From an uncultured Mycolicibacterium sp. (GTDB taxonomy: Bacteria > Actinomycetota > Actinomycetes > Mycobacteriales > Mycobacteriaceae): 51,139 bases of DNA. The notes beneath the pieces are model-generated. The model was not told where the DNA came from. It worked only from the letters and a program-made list of their open reading frames with translations, and made no database searches. Both the position numbers and the translations under genes were made by a program. Where the stretch lies: the NCBI RefSeq assembly GCF_937941905.1, contig NZ_CALDGS010000113.1, forward strand, positions 1 through 51,139. Direction: 5' to 3'. This document shows positions 35,470 through 43,098 of the stretch, piece by piece. Position 1 is the stretch's first letter; the number at the start of each line of letters is the position of its first letter.

Positions 35470-37548
35470 TCAGCTCACCGTGGCCAGCGTGAACGGGAGC
35501 ACCGCCGCCGCACCGGCCTGCCGCAGCACCCGCGCGGCGGTGGTCAGCGTCCAACCGGTGTCGGTGACGTCGTCGACGAGCAGCACCGGCCCGGCCGGCA
35601 CCGCGGCCTCCGGCGGTTGCCAGCAGTCGTGCAGGGCGGCCACCCGGTAGGCGGAGTTCGCCGCCCGCACCGGGCGGTGCTCCGGCCGGTAGCGCAGCAC
35701 GCCGAGGTCGGTCAGCCGGCCCAGCCGGGCCAGCCGGGCCGCCAGCGAACCGATCAGCACCGGATGCGTGGCCGAGTCCACCGCGGCGACGGCGGTCGGC
35801 CGGGTCTCCCAGTCCCAGGCGGCGAGCACCTGTACGGCGGCGCGCAGCACGTCGTCGGGCACCTCGGCGTCCGGGCCGTCCAGCAGCGCCCGCAGCCTCG
35901 GGCCCCAACCGAGGTCGGTGAGCCGGCCGACGGCGCGGCCGGCGGCCGGCCCGTCGGCGATCCGGCCGGACAGCGGCACCCCGAGCTTCGCCAACCCGGT
36001 GGGCCACTGCCGGCGCGGGGCGAGCTCCACCCCGGGGCGCAGCAACCGCCGGCGCACCGCGTCGGCCGCGGCGGCGTCGACCTCCGCCGGGTAGCGCACC
36101 CCGGTGCAGTTGTCGCAGCGGCCGCAGCGCTGCCCCGGCCGCAGCTGCGGGTCGTCGAGCTGGCGGCGCAGGAACGCCATCCGGCACTCGTCGGTGTCGA
36201 CGTAGTCGAGCATGGCCTGCTGTTCGCGCCGGCGCGCCTCCTCCAGCCGGCGGTAGCGCTCGGCGTCGTAGGACCACGGCTGCCCGGTGGCGATCCAGCC
36301 GCCCTTGACCCGGCGCACCGCGCCGTCGACGTCGAGCACCTTGAGCACCATCTCCAGCCGGGTGCGGTTGAGGTCCACCAGCGGCTCGAGCGCCTGGGTG
36401 GACTGCGGCCGGTCCGGCTCGAGCGCGCCGATCACCCGGCGCACCACCGCCTCCGGCGGGAAGGCGACCGCGGCGAAGTACCGCCACACCTGCTGGTCCT
36501 CCGCGCCCGGCAGCAGCACGACCTCGGCCGCCGCGGTGGCCCGGCCGGCGCGCCCGACCTGCTGGTAGTAGGCGATGGGCGAGGCCGGGGCGCCCAGGTG
36601 GACGACGAATCCCAGGTCGGGTTTGTCGAATCCCATGCCCAGCGCGGAGGTGGCCACCAGGGCCTTGACCCGGTTGGCCAGCAGGTCGGCCTCCAGCGCC
36701 TCGCGTTCGGCGGCCTCGGTCGCCCCGGTGTAGGCGGCCACCGGGTACCCGTGCTCACGCAGCAGGGCCGCGACGTTGTGGGCGCCGGCGACGGTCAGGG
36801 TGTAGACGATCCCGGAGCCGGGCAGCTCGCCGAGGTGCTGGGCCAGCCAGGCCGCGCGCCGGGCCGGGTCGGCGACCTTGACCACCGACAGCCGCAGCGA
36901 CTCGCGGTCCAGCCCGCCGCGCAGCACCACGGTGTCGGCGTCGCCGACGCCGAGCTGGGCGACGACGTCGCGCACCACCCGGTCGTTGGCGGTGGCGGTG
37001 GTGGCCAGCACCGGGACGTCCGCGCCGAGGTCGGCGATCAGGGTGCGGATGCGCCGGTAGTCGGGGCGGAAGTCGTGGCCCCAGTCCGACACGCAGTGCG
37101 CCTCGTCGACCACCACCAGCCCGGCGTCGCGGGCCAACGCGGGCAGCAGGTTGTCCCGGAAGTCGGGGTTGTTCAGCCGTTCCGGGCTGACCAGCAGCAC
37201 GTCGACCGCGCCCGCCCGGACCCTGGCCCGGATGTCGTCCCAGTCGGCGACGTTGGCCGAGTTGATGGTCGCGGCGTGCACGCCGGCCCGCTCGGCGGCG
37301 GCCACCTGGTTGCGCATCAGCGCCAGCAGCGGCGAGACGATCACCGTCGGGCCCAGCCCGGCACCGCGCAACAGTTTGGCCGCGATGAAGTACACCGCGG
37401 ACTTGCCCCAGCCGGTGCGCTGCACCATCAGCACCCGCCTGCGGTGCACGACCAGCGCCTCGATCGCGGTCCACTGGTCGTCGCGCAGCCGGGCGTCCGG
37501 CCCGGCGAGCCGTTCCAGCAGCGCCTGCGCCTGCTCTCTGGTGGCCAT
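35470..37548 (-). CDS. RecQ-type DNA helicase fused to a C-terminal phosphoribosyltransferase-like domain
   Basis: This 692-residue protein has a full RecQ-like helicase: Q-motif region, Walker A TGWGKS at 45-50, DEAH at 148-151 (VVVDEAHCVSDWGHDFRPDY), motif III TTATAND, and motif VI QVGRAGRA near 335. The RecQ zinc-binding Cys set follows (DECRMAF, then CGRCDNC near residue 470). No HRDC domain is seen. The last 150 residues differ from RecQ and contain a PRPP-binding loop, PVLLVDDVTDTGWTL (654-668), as in ComF/hypoxanthine-type phosphoribosyltransferases. Such fusions occur in actinobacteria, but their role (repair linked to nucleotide salvage or signalling) is not known to me. The gene has no visible link to sterols. 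Confidence 0.85.
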   Translation of the reverse strand: MATREQAQALLERLAGPDARLRDDQWTAIEALVVHRRRVLMVQRTGWGKSAVYFIAAKLLRGAGLGPTVIVSPLLALMRNQVAAAERAGVHAATINSANVADWDDIRARVRAGAVDVLLVSPERLNNPDFRDNLLPALARDAGLVVVDEAHCVSDWGHDFRPDYRRIRTLIADLGADVPVLATTATANDRVVRDVVAQLGVGDADTVVLRGGLDRESLRLSVVKVADPARRAAWLAQHLGELPGSGIVYTLTVAGAHNVAALLREHGYPVAAYTGATEAAEREALEADLLANRVKALVATSALGMGFDKPDLGFVVHLGAPASPIAYYQQVGRAGRATAAAEVVLLPGAEDQQVWRYFAAVAFPPEAVVRRVIGALEPDRPQSTQALEPLVDLNRTRLEMVLKVLDVDGAVRRVKGGWIATGQPWSYDAERYRRLEEARRREQQAMLDYVDTDECRMAFLRRQLDDPQLRPGQRCGRCDNCTGVRYPAEVDAAAADAVRRRLLRPGVELAPRRQWPTGLAKLGVPLSGRIADGPAAGRAVGRLTDLGWGPRLRALLDGPDAEVPDDVLRAAVQVLAAWDWETRPTAVAAVDSATHPVLIGSLAARLARLGRLTDLGVLRYRPEHRPVRAANSAYRVAALHDCWQPPEAAVPAGPVLLVDDVTDTGWTLTTAARVLRQAGAAAVLPFTLATVS

Positions 37549-37593
37549 GGGCGTTATCGTGCCCGCCGGCCCCGACAGCCGGTCAGCGGCGGG

Positions 37594-38145
37594 TCAGTCC
37601 CGCGCGCACTCCGCCACCAGCGTGGCGGTGAGCTTCTCCGCGGTCTCCATGCGGTCCCGCTGCTGCGGGTCGCTCACCGGGACACCCGCGGTGGCGGCGG
37701 CGCCGATCTCGATCAGCTTGCGCGCCAGATCGGTGGCCGGGCCGGCGAGCTCCTCCGGGGTGGCCGGGCCGATCTCGGACAGCAGGTACTGACCGCCGAC
37801 GGACAGCGCCAGCCGGGCGTTGGCCATCACCGCGATCCCACCGGCGACGTCGTCCTCACCGCCGGGCGGTGCGGCGTTGACATTCAGCGACACCCCCCGC
37901 CGCACGGTGTCGACCGCGGCGCACAGCCGCTGCCCGGCCGCGGCGCGCTCCTCGTCGCTGTAGGTCGGTGCCTGCTCGGCCCCGCCGTCGCCGCCGCCGG
38001 ACAGGGCCGCCCAACCGGCAACCGCCAACGCCACGAGCGCGACCACCAGCGCGACCGCCGAGACCACCACCGGCCCACGGTGCGTCGCACCGGTCCCGGG
38101 CCGCGCCGACTCCGGGGCCGGCCGGGGGGCTGACTCAGCCACCAT
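37594..38145 (-). CDS. Small membrane-anchored protein of unknown function
   Basis: The protein has about 183 residues. A Pro/Ala-rich cytoplasmic N-terminus is followed by one membrane segment (VVVSAVALVVALVALAVAGW, near 26-45) and a Gly-rich linker. The outer domain has two Cys (RLCAAVDT near 74 and LVAECARD at the end) that could form a disulfide. GAGGAG lies just upstream; start codons at 38148 (GTG), 38145 (ATG) and 38142 (GTG) are all possible. I recognise no domain. Similar small anchored proteins with a short helical extracytoplasmic part are common in mycobacteria. The RecQ-type gene begins 45 bases downstream on the same strand. Confidence 0.65.
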   Translation of the reverse strand: MVAESAPRPAPESARPGTGATHRGPVVVSAVALVVALVALAVAGWAALSGGGDGGAEQAPTYSDEERAAAGQRLCAAVDTVRRGVSLNVNAAPPGGEDDVAGGIAVMANARLALSVGGQYLLSEIGPATPEELAGPATDLARKLIEIGAAATAGVPVSDPQQRDRMETAEKLTATLVAECARD

Positions 38146-38243
38146 CACTCCTCGTTTCTTGTGTCGATCGGATTCGGGCCCAGCCTAGTTCGGGTCCGTC
38201 CCGATTCATCGGGCTCCGGCCGAAAGGCACCCACCGAAACGCA

Positions 38244-38287
38244 CCGGGGTGGTGGCGGCCGTCGCGCGACGGTCGCCACCACCCCGG
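38244..38287 (-). terminator. Long hairpin downstream of the GGNGG-repeat gene
   Basis: CCGGGGTGGTGGCG (38244-38257) pairs with CGCCACCACCCCGG (38274-38287), and the interior CCGTCG/CGACGG continues the stem around a central CG, with one G-T pair. The result is an almost loopless palindrome of 44 bp starting 22 nt past the stop codon at 38310. No T-run. Confidence 0.75.
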
Positions 38288-38309
38288 CATCGGTTGTCGT
38301 TCGGACGGA

Positions 38310-39935
38310 TCAGTCGATACCGCCGCTCGGCCCGTCCTGCTTCGAGCCCTTGGTGCCGTCCTGGCCGGACTTGCTGAAGAGCCCGCCGCGGCCGCCGACC
38401 CCCTTGGCACCGGCAGTCGCCTTGCCGCCGACACCGAGCGCCTCGCTGTCGCCGCCGTTGCCACCGTTGCCGCCGCCGCCCAGGATCACGCCCTTGCCGC
38501 CACGGCCGCCCTTACCGCCGATCGCCTTGCCGTCCTCGGCCTTCGGGATCTCGTTGCCCGGCACGTAGGCGGGCTCGCGGTCCCACGGCTTGGACGACGC
38601 CTTGCCGCCGTTGCCGCCGTTGCCCGCGGTGCCGCCGCCGACGACGTCGCCACCGTTACCGCCGGCCCCGCCGCGGGCGGTGCGATTCGCGGCGTTCGCC
38701 TCGGCCTCGCCGCCGTTGCCGCCGTTGCCGGCGTCGCCCACCAGCGCGGTCCCGCCGTTGCCGCCGTTGCCGCCGGTGGCGTCACCGACGTTGCCGTAGT
38801 GGCCGTTCTCGTACACGCTCACCGACCAGGCGCGGCCGCCGTTGCCACCATGGCCGGCCTTGCCGATGATCATGAACCCGCCGTCGCCGCCGTTGCCGCC
38901 GACGGTGTTGCCCATACCGTTGGACACGGCCTGGCCGCCGTTACCGCCGCTGCCCGGTCCGTAGCCGCGGCCGCCGTGGCCGCCGTAGGCGCTGGTGCTT
39001 TCCACGTCCTCGTCGCCCGGGCTCGGCACCTCGCCGGGGGTGACACCGTGCCAGTGGTTGGCGATGGCCAGGCCGCCGTTGCCACCGTTGCCGCCGACGA
39101 TGTCCACACCGAACAGGGCCGGCAGACTCAGCAGGGTGGCCCAGCTGGCCCACCCGCCGTCGCCGCCGTTGCCGGCGACCGCATCGGCGTAGGAGGTGTG
39201 GCTCTGACCGCCGTTGCCGCCGTTACCGCCGAAGCCCCACAGGATGCCGGCCCGGCCGCCGTTGCCGCCGTTGCCGGCGACGAGCCGGTCGACGTCCTCC
39301 CCGGCGGCGTCGGCGCGCACCGGATCGCCGAAGGCACCGACGTTCCCGCCGTTGCCGCCGTTACCGCCGTTGCCCCACAGCAGGCCGCCCCGGCCGCCGT
39401 CGGCGCCGTCGGTGGCGTGGAGGAACTTCTCCACGAGCTCACCGGTCTCCGGGTCGAGCACCGTGTAGACGCCGGCGTCGAGGCCTCTGCCGCCGTTGCC
39501 GCCGTTGCCCCACAGCAGACCGCCGTTGCCGCCGGCGGTGGCCGCGTGGAACACGCCGTTCTCGTCGACGTAGGCGTCGTGGCCGTCGAGCCCGTCACCG
39601 ATCAGCAGCCCGCCCGGGCCGATGAGCCCGAGGAACGCGCCGTTGGGGCTCAGGGCCGCCGTGAACGCGGAGACGTCCACCGAAATGCCCTGCGGGGCGT
39701 TGAACAGCCCCGCGGTCGACCCGCCGGCCCCGCAGGTCAGCGGAAGCACGCTCTCGCAGGCGACGAGCCGGTACTCGTGGCTCACCGTCCGGCGCGCTTC
39801 ATCGCCGACCTCCAGCGCAGAGACGCTACCGGGGCCCGCAACCAGCAACGCGGCCCCGCCGATGAGCGCGGCACCACCCATCGCATATCTCAAGACGGAT
39901 CGGCGTCGAACATGCTTGGTCTCAGCCAATTTCAT
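38310..39935 (-). CDS. Exported PGRS-like glycine-rich (GGNGG) protein with Tat-type signal, no PE domain
   Basis: The 541-residue product starts MKLAETKHVRRRSVLRYAMG: a twin-Arg segment (RRSVL), a hydrophobic run to about residue 33 and a VSA cleavage site after residue 40. A short unique region with two Cys (60 and 68) follows. About 440 residues then consist of GGNGG/GNGGNGG repeats with insertions, in which LLWGNGGNGG recurs. The composition is that of PGRS domains of mycobacterial PE_PGRS proteins, but no PE domain (about 100 residues, PE near the start) is present. The C-terminus ends KGSKQDGPSGGID. It probably leaves the cell and may bind calcium or act at the surface. An upstream in-frame start at 40001 would precede the signal and is rejected. 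Confidence 0.82.
   Translation of the reverse strand: MKLAETKHVRRRSVLRYAMGGAALIGGAALLVAGPGSVSALEVGDEARRTVSHEYRLVACESVLPLTCGAGGSTAGLFNAPQGISVDVSAFTAALSPNGAFLGLIGPGGLLIGDGLDGHDAYVDENGVFHAATAGGNGGLLWGNGGNGGRGLDAGVYTVLDPETGELVEKFLHATDGADGGRGGLLWGNGGNGGNGGNVGAFGDPVRADAAGEDVDRLVAGNGGNGGRAGILWGFGGNGGNGGQSHTSYADAVAGNGGDGGWASWATLLSLPALFGVDIVGGNGGNGGLAIANHWHGVTPGEVPSPGDEDVESTSAYGGHGGRGYGPGSGGNGGQAVSNGMGNTVGGNGGDGGFMIIGKAGHGGNGGRAWSVSVYENGHYGNVGDATGGNGGNGGTALVGDAGNGGNGGEAEANAANRTARGGAGGNGGDVVGGGTAGNGGNGGKASSKPWDREPAYVPGNEIPKAEDGKAIGGKGGRGGKGVILGGGGNGGNGGDSEALGVGGKATAGAKGVGGRGGLFSKSGQDGTKGSKQDGPSGGID
38430..39545. repeat. GC-rich degenerate minisatellite encoding GGNGG
   Basis: On the plus strand the unit GCCGCCGTTGCCGCC and close variants recur many times, often in pairs, separated by non-repeated 40-90 bp. 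It encodes Gly-Gly-Asn-Gly-Gly on the minus strand. Boundaries are approximate. This type of DNA is prone to unequal recombination and assembly error. Confidence 0.85.
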
Positions 39936-40169
39936 CCCTTCTGGAGATTCCCGATCTGGAGACAGCGTCTCCGGCAGGCACGATAGCAGGGATTTCAGCA
40001 AAAATTAACGGGGGCGCGAGGGTGAATCGCGATACCAGCCGGCCCTCCGCAACGGCGATTCACACCGCCGTCGACGACCCGCCGTGCACCTGCGCGGATC
40101 GGTGCTCCCGACGGCCCGGCAACGAAATTACGGACTCGCAAATTGACACGGCCTTGCGATCCGGGCCGC

Positions 40170-40220
40170 AAAAAGGTGTTGCCCCTGCGGGAGATCGGCG
40201 AATCTCCCGCAGGGGCAACA
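40170..40220 (-). terminator. Intrinsic terminator of the hsaE-hsaG-hsaF operon
   Basis: A perfect 19-bp stem, TGTTGCCCCTGCGGGAGAT (40177-40195) with ATCTCCCGCAGGGGCAACA (40202-40220), has a 6-nt loop. On the minus strand it begins 13 nt past the hsaF stop and is followed by CCTTTTT (the A-run at 40170-40174 of the plus strand), a canonical rho-independent layout unusual for mycobacteria. The rest of the 298-bp gap 39936-40233 holds the leader of the GGNGG gene and nothing else I recognise. Confidence 0.88.
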
Positions 40221-40233
40221 GTTCGCGGAGGAG

Positions 40234-41289
40234 TTAAGCCTTGGCCTGTTCCTGTTCCATCTCGCGCTTGAGCTCGAGCGCGATGTCGATGAGCTGGTCC
40301 TCCTGACCGCCGATGAGCTTGCGCTGGCCGGCACGGTGCAGCAGCTTGTGCGCCGGGACGCCGTACCGCTCGGACTGGCGGATCGCGTGCTTGAGGAAGC
40401 TCGAGTACACGCCGGAGTAGCCCATGATCAGGGCGTTACGGTCCAGCAGGCACTCGGCCGGCATCGCCGGGGCGACGACTTCCTCTGCGGCATCGGCGAT
40501 GTCGAAGAAGTCGATGCCGGTCTTGACGCCGATCTTGTCGAACACCCCGATCAGCGCCTCGACCGGGGCGTTGCCCGCGCCCGCGCCGAACCGCCGGCAC
40601 GAGCCGTCGATCTGCTTGGCGCCGGCCCGCACCGCCTCGACCGAATTCGCCACCCCCAGGCCGAGATTCTCGTGCCCGTGGAAACCGACCTGGGCGTCGT
40701 CACCGAGCTCGGCGACCAGTGCGGCGACCCGGTCGCGCACCCCGTCGAGCACCAGGGCACCCGCGGAGTCGACGACGTAGACGCACTGGCAGCCGGCGTC
40801 GGCCATGATGCGGGCCTGCTTGGCCAGCGCCTCCGGCGGGATGGTGTGCGCCATCATCAGGAAGCCCACCGTCTCCAGGCCGAGTTCGCGGGCCAGGCCG
40901 AAGTGCTGGATGGACACGTCGGCCTCGGTGCAGTGGGTGGCGATGCGGCAGATCGAGCCGCCGTTGTCGCGGGCCTCCTTGATGTCCTCCTTGGTGCCCA
41001 CGCCGGGCAGCATCAGGAAGGCGATCTTGGACTCCTTGGCGGTCTCGGCCGCGAGCTTGATCAACTCCTGCTCGGGCACCTTGGAGAACCCGTAGTTGAA
41101 GCTCGACCCGCCGAGCCCGTCACCGTGGGTGACCTCGATGACCGGCACGCCCGCCGCGTCCAGGGCGGCGACGATGGAGCGCACCTCGTCCTTGGTGAAC
41201 TGGTGCCGCTTGTGGTGGCTGCCGTCGCGCAGCGAGGTGTCGGTGATCCGGACGTCCCAGATCGGGTTGAAGAAAACGTCGGTGCTCAC
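40234..41289 (-). CDS. hsaF: 4-hydroxy-2-oxoacid aldolase HsaF
   Basis: This 351-residue class II aldolase corresponds to Rv3534c. It cleaves 4-hydroxy-2-oxohexanoate (from steroid ring degradation) to pyruvate and propanal. The metal-site and catalytic elements are clear: ITDTSLRDGSHHKRHQF near residue 15, GFHGHENLGLGVANS near 200 with the HxH metal ligands, and DGSCRRFGAGAGNAPVEAL near 228. The GTG start overlaps the hsaG stop (GTGA). The N-terminus is slightly longer (VSTDVFFNPIWDV) than the M. tuberculosis protein. Propanal is channelled to HsaG in the same complex. Confidence 0.95.
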   Translation of the reverse strand: MSTDVFFNPIWDVRITDTSLRDGSHHKRHQFTKDEVRSIVAALDAAGVPVIEVTHGDGLGGSSFNYGFSKVPEQELIKLAAETAKESKIAFLMLPGVGTKEDIKEARDNGGSICRIATHCTEADVSIQHFGLARELGLETVGFLMMAHTIPPEALAKQARIMADAGCQCVYVVDSAGALVLDGVRDRVAALVAELGDDAQVGFHGHENLGLGVANSVEAVRAGAKQIDGSCRRFGAGAGNAPVEALIGVFDKIGVKTGIDFFDIADAAEEVVAPAMPAECLLDRNALIMGYSGVYSSFLKHAIRQSERYGVPAHKLLHRAGQRKLIGGQEDQLIDIALELKREMEQEQAKA

Positions 41290-42215
41290 GCCTGGGCCCC
41301 CTTCACTGCCAGCCGCTCCTTGGCGATCTCCTCGCCGACCTTGGTGGCCGCCGCGGTCATGATGTCCAGATTCCCAGCGTACGGCGGCAGGTAGTCGCCG
41401 GCACCCTCCACCTCGATGAAGGTGGTGACGACGTGCTGGTTGCCGTTGACCACCGACGGCTCGTCGAACTGCGGCTCGTTGAGCAGCCGGTACCCGGGCA
41501 CGTAGGTCTGCACCTCGGCGACCACGTCGTGGATCGACTGGGTGATCGCGTCCCGGTCGGCATCGGCCGGGATGGCGCAGAAGATGGTGTCGCGCATGAT
41601 CATCGGCGGCTCGGCCGGGTTCAGGATGATGATCGCCTTGCCGCGCTCGGCGCCGCCGATGGTCTCCACGCCCTTGCTGGTGGTCTTGGTGAACTCGTCG
41701 ATGTTGGCCCGGGTGCCCGGCCCGGCCGACTTCGAGGCCACCGAGGCCACGATCTCGGCGTAGGGCACGGTGCCACCCTGCGCGGCCACCGCGCGCACCA
41801 CCGCGTGCACGATCGGGATGGTGGCCTGCCCGCCGCAGGTGACCATGTTGATGTTCGGGGCGTCGAGGTGCTCCCGCAGGTTCGCCGGCGGGATGACGCC
41901 CGGCCCGACCGCGGCCGGGGTGAGGTCGATCGCGCGGATCCCGGCCTCGGCGTAGCGCGGCGCGGCGGCCTTGTGCACGTAGGCGCTGGTGGCCTCGAAC
42001 AACAGATCGGGCAGCTCGTCCTGGGCGAGCAGCCAGTCGACCCCCTCGTGCGAGGTCTCCAGGCCGAGCTTGCGGGCCCGGGCCAGCCCCTCGCTTTCCG
42101 GATCGATGCCGATCATCCAGCGCGGCTCGAGCCACTCCGACCGCAGCAGTTTGTAGAGCAGATCGGTACTGATGTTCCCGGATCCGACGATGGCGACGGA
42201 TGCTTTCTCCGGCAT
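41286..42215 (-). CDS. hsaG: Acylating propanal/acetaldehyde dehydrogenase HsaG
   Basis: This 309-residue enzyme corresponds to Rv3535c. It converts propanal to propionyl-CoA using NAD and CoA, taking the aldehyde directly from HsaF through an internal tunnel. The NAD-binding motif VAIVGSGNISTDLLYKLL is at residues 7-24 and the catalytic Cys is in NINMVTCGGQATIP near residue 127. It lies 12 bases after hsaE. Together HsaE, G and F finish the 2-hydroxyhexa-2,4-dienoate made when the A/B rings are cleaved. Confidence 0.95.
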   Translation of the reverse strand: MPEKASVAIVGSGNISTDLLYKLLRSEWLEPRWMIGIDPESEGLARARKLGLETSHEGVDWLLAQDELPDLLFEATSAYVHKAAAPRYAEAGIRAIDLTPAAVGPGVIPPANLREHLDAPNINMVTCGGQATIPIVHAVVRAVAAQGGTVPYAEIVASVASKSAGPGTRANIDEFTKTTSKGVETIGGAERGKAIIILNPAEPPMIMRDTIFCAIPADADRDAITQSIHDVVAEVQTYVPGYRLLNEPQFDEPSVVNGNQHVVTTFIEVEGAGDYLPPYAGNLDIMTAAATKVGEEIAKERLAVKGAQA

Positions 42216-42227
42216 GAGCGCGCTCCC

Positions 42228-43013
42228 TTATTCGAAAGTCAGCTGAACTGAACCTAGCCCGGTGAAGTCGGCGACGAAGTGACTGCCGGGCAGCGCGTCG
42301 ATCGCGCGGGTGCACGAGCCCGGGAGCACGATGTCGCCGGCCTTGAGGCGCACGCCGAAGTCGGCGACCTTGCGCGCCAGCCAGGCCACCGCGGTCACCG
42401 GGTTGCCCAGCACCGCGTCGCTGCGTCCCTCGGCCACCACCTCGCCGTTGCGGGTGAGCACGGCGTCGATGGCCTTGATGTCGATGTCGCTCGGCGCCAC
42501 CCGGGCCTTGCCGAGCACGAATCCCGCCGACGAGGCGTTGTCGGCGATGGTGTCGCAGAGCTTGATCTTCCAGTCGGTGATGCGGGTGTCGATCAGCTCG
42601 ATCGCCGGGACGAACGCCTCGGTCGCGGCGAGCACGTCCGCCTCGGTGCAGCCCGCGCCGGGCAGGTCCTCGGCCAGGACGAAGCCGACCTCGACCTCCA
42701 CCCGCGGATACAGGTAGCGGCCGGTGGGCACCGGCTTGTCCTCGAAGACCTCCATCTCGTCGAGCAGGTGGCCGTAGTCCGGCTCGTCGACGCCCATCAT
42801 CTTCTGCATCGCCTCGCTGGACAGGCCGACCTTGTGCCCGACCACCCTGGCGCCCTCGGCCACCCGCTGGCGGATGTTGATCAGCTGGATCTCGTAGGCG
42901 TCCACGACGTCGATGTCGGGATGACGGTCCGTCAGCGGCGTGATCGGCACCCGGCTGCGCTCGGCCTGGGCGAGTTCGGCGGCCAGCTCCTGACGGACCT
43001 GGGTACTGAGCAT
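42228..43013 (-). CDS. hsaE: 2-hydroxypenta/hexa-2,4-dienoate hydratase HsaE
   Basis: The protein has 261 residues, the length I recall for Rv3536c. It belongs to the MhpD/FAH-like hydratases: VVGHKVGLSSEAMQKMMGVD near residue 57, the acidic metal-site region EVEVGFVLAEDLPG near 105, and the Lys/Glu region ELIDTRITDWKIKLCDTIAD near 138. It hydrates the dienoate released by ring cleavage to 4-hydroxy-2-oxohexanoate, the substrate of HsaF. The ATG has GAGGGGA upstream. It diverges from kstD across an 85-bp region with one KstR operator, which is 71 bp from the hsaE start. Confidence 0.95.
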   Translation of the reverse strand: MLSTQVRQELAAELAQAERSRVPITPLTDRHPDIDVVDAYEIQLINIRQRVAEGARVVGHKVGLSSEAMQKMMGVDEPDYGHLLDEMEVFEDKPVPTGRYLYPRVEVEVGFVLAEDLPGAGCTEADVLAATEAFVPAIELIDTRITDWKIKLCDTIADNASSAGFVLGKARVAPSDIDIKAIDAVLTRNGEVVAEGRSDAVLGNPVTAVAWLARKVADFGVRLKAGDIVLPGSCTRAIDALPGSHFVADFTGLGSVQLTFE

Positions 43014-43061
43014 CTTGAGTGAATTCCCCTCGTGTGGTCCGACCCGGCCGGTCGTGCACGG

Positions 43062-43089
43062 TTGTTGGAAGGCCGGGCAATTCTATAAC
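43062..43089 (+). promoter_or_regulatory. Predicted promoter of kstD overlapping the KstR operator
   Basis: TTGTTG (43062-43067), a 16-bp spacer and TATAAC (43084-43089) resemble a sigma-70-type promoter. The -10 is inside the KstR operator, and its end is only 9 bases from the kstD ATG, so the mRNA would be leaderless or have a leader of 1-3 nt. Confidence 0.55.
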
Positions 43090-43097
43090 GTGTTCTA
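43084..43097. promoter_or_regulatory. KstR operator at the kstD start
   Basis: TATAACGTGTTCTA fully matches the KstR consensus. It ends one base before the ATG of kstD and also lies in the hsaE upstream region. Confidence 0.88.
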
Positions 43098-43098
43098 C

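Noticed and set aside
38430..39545. Non-coding satellite or CRISPR-like array
   Set aside because: The reading frame is open for 541 codons with a signal peptide, and the repeats respect codon phase; the DNA repetition is a result of the GGNGG protein sequence.
38310..39935. PE_PGRS label for the glycine-rich protein
   Set aside because: No PE domain is encoded; the N-terminus is a signal peptide, so the label would imply the wrong export system.
43015..43098. Upstream start for KstD
   Set aside because: It would translate through the KstR operator and add residues absent from the flavoprotein family, which begins shortly before the GxGxxG motif.
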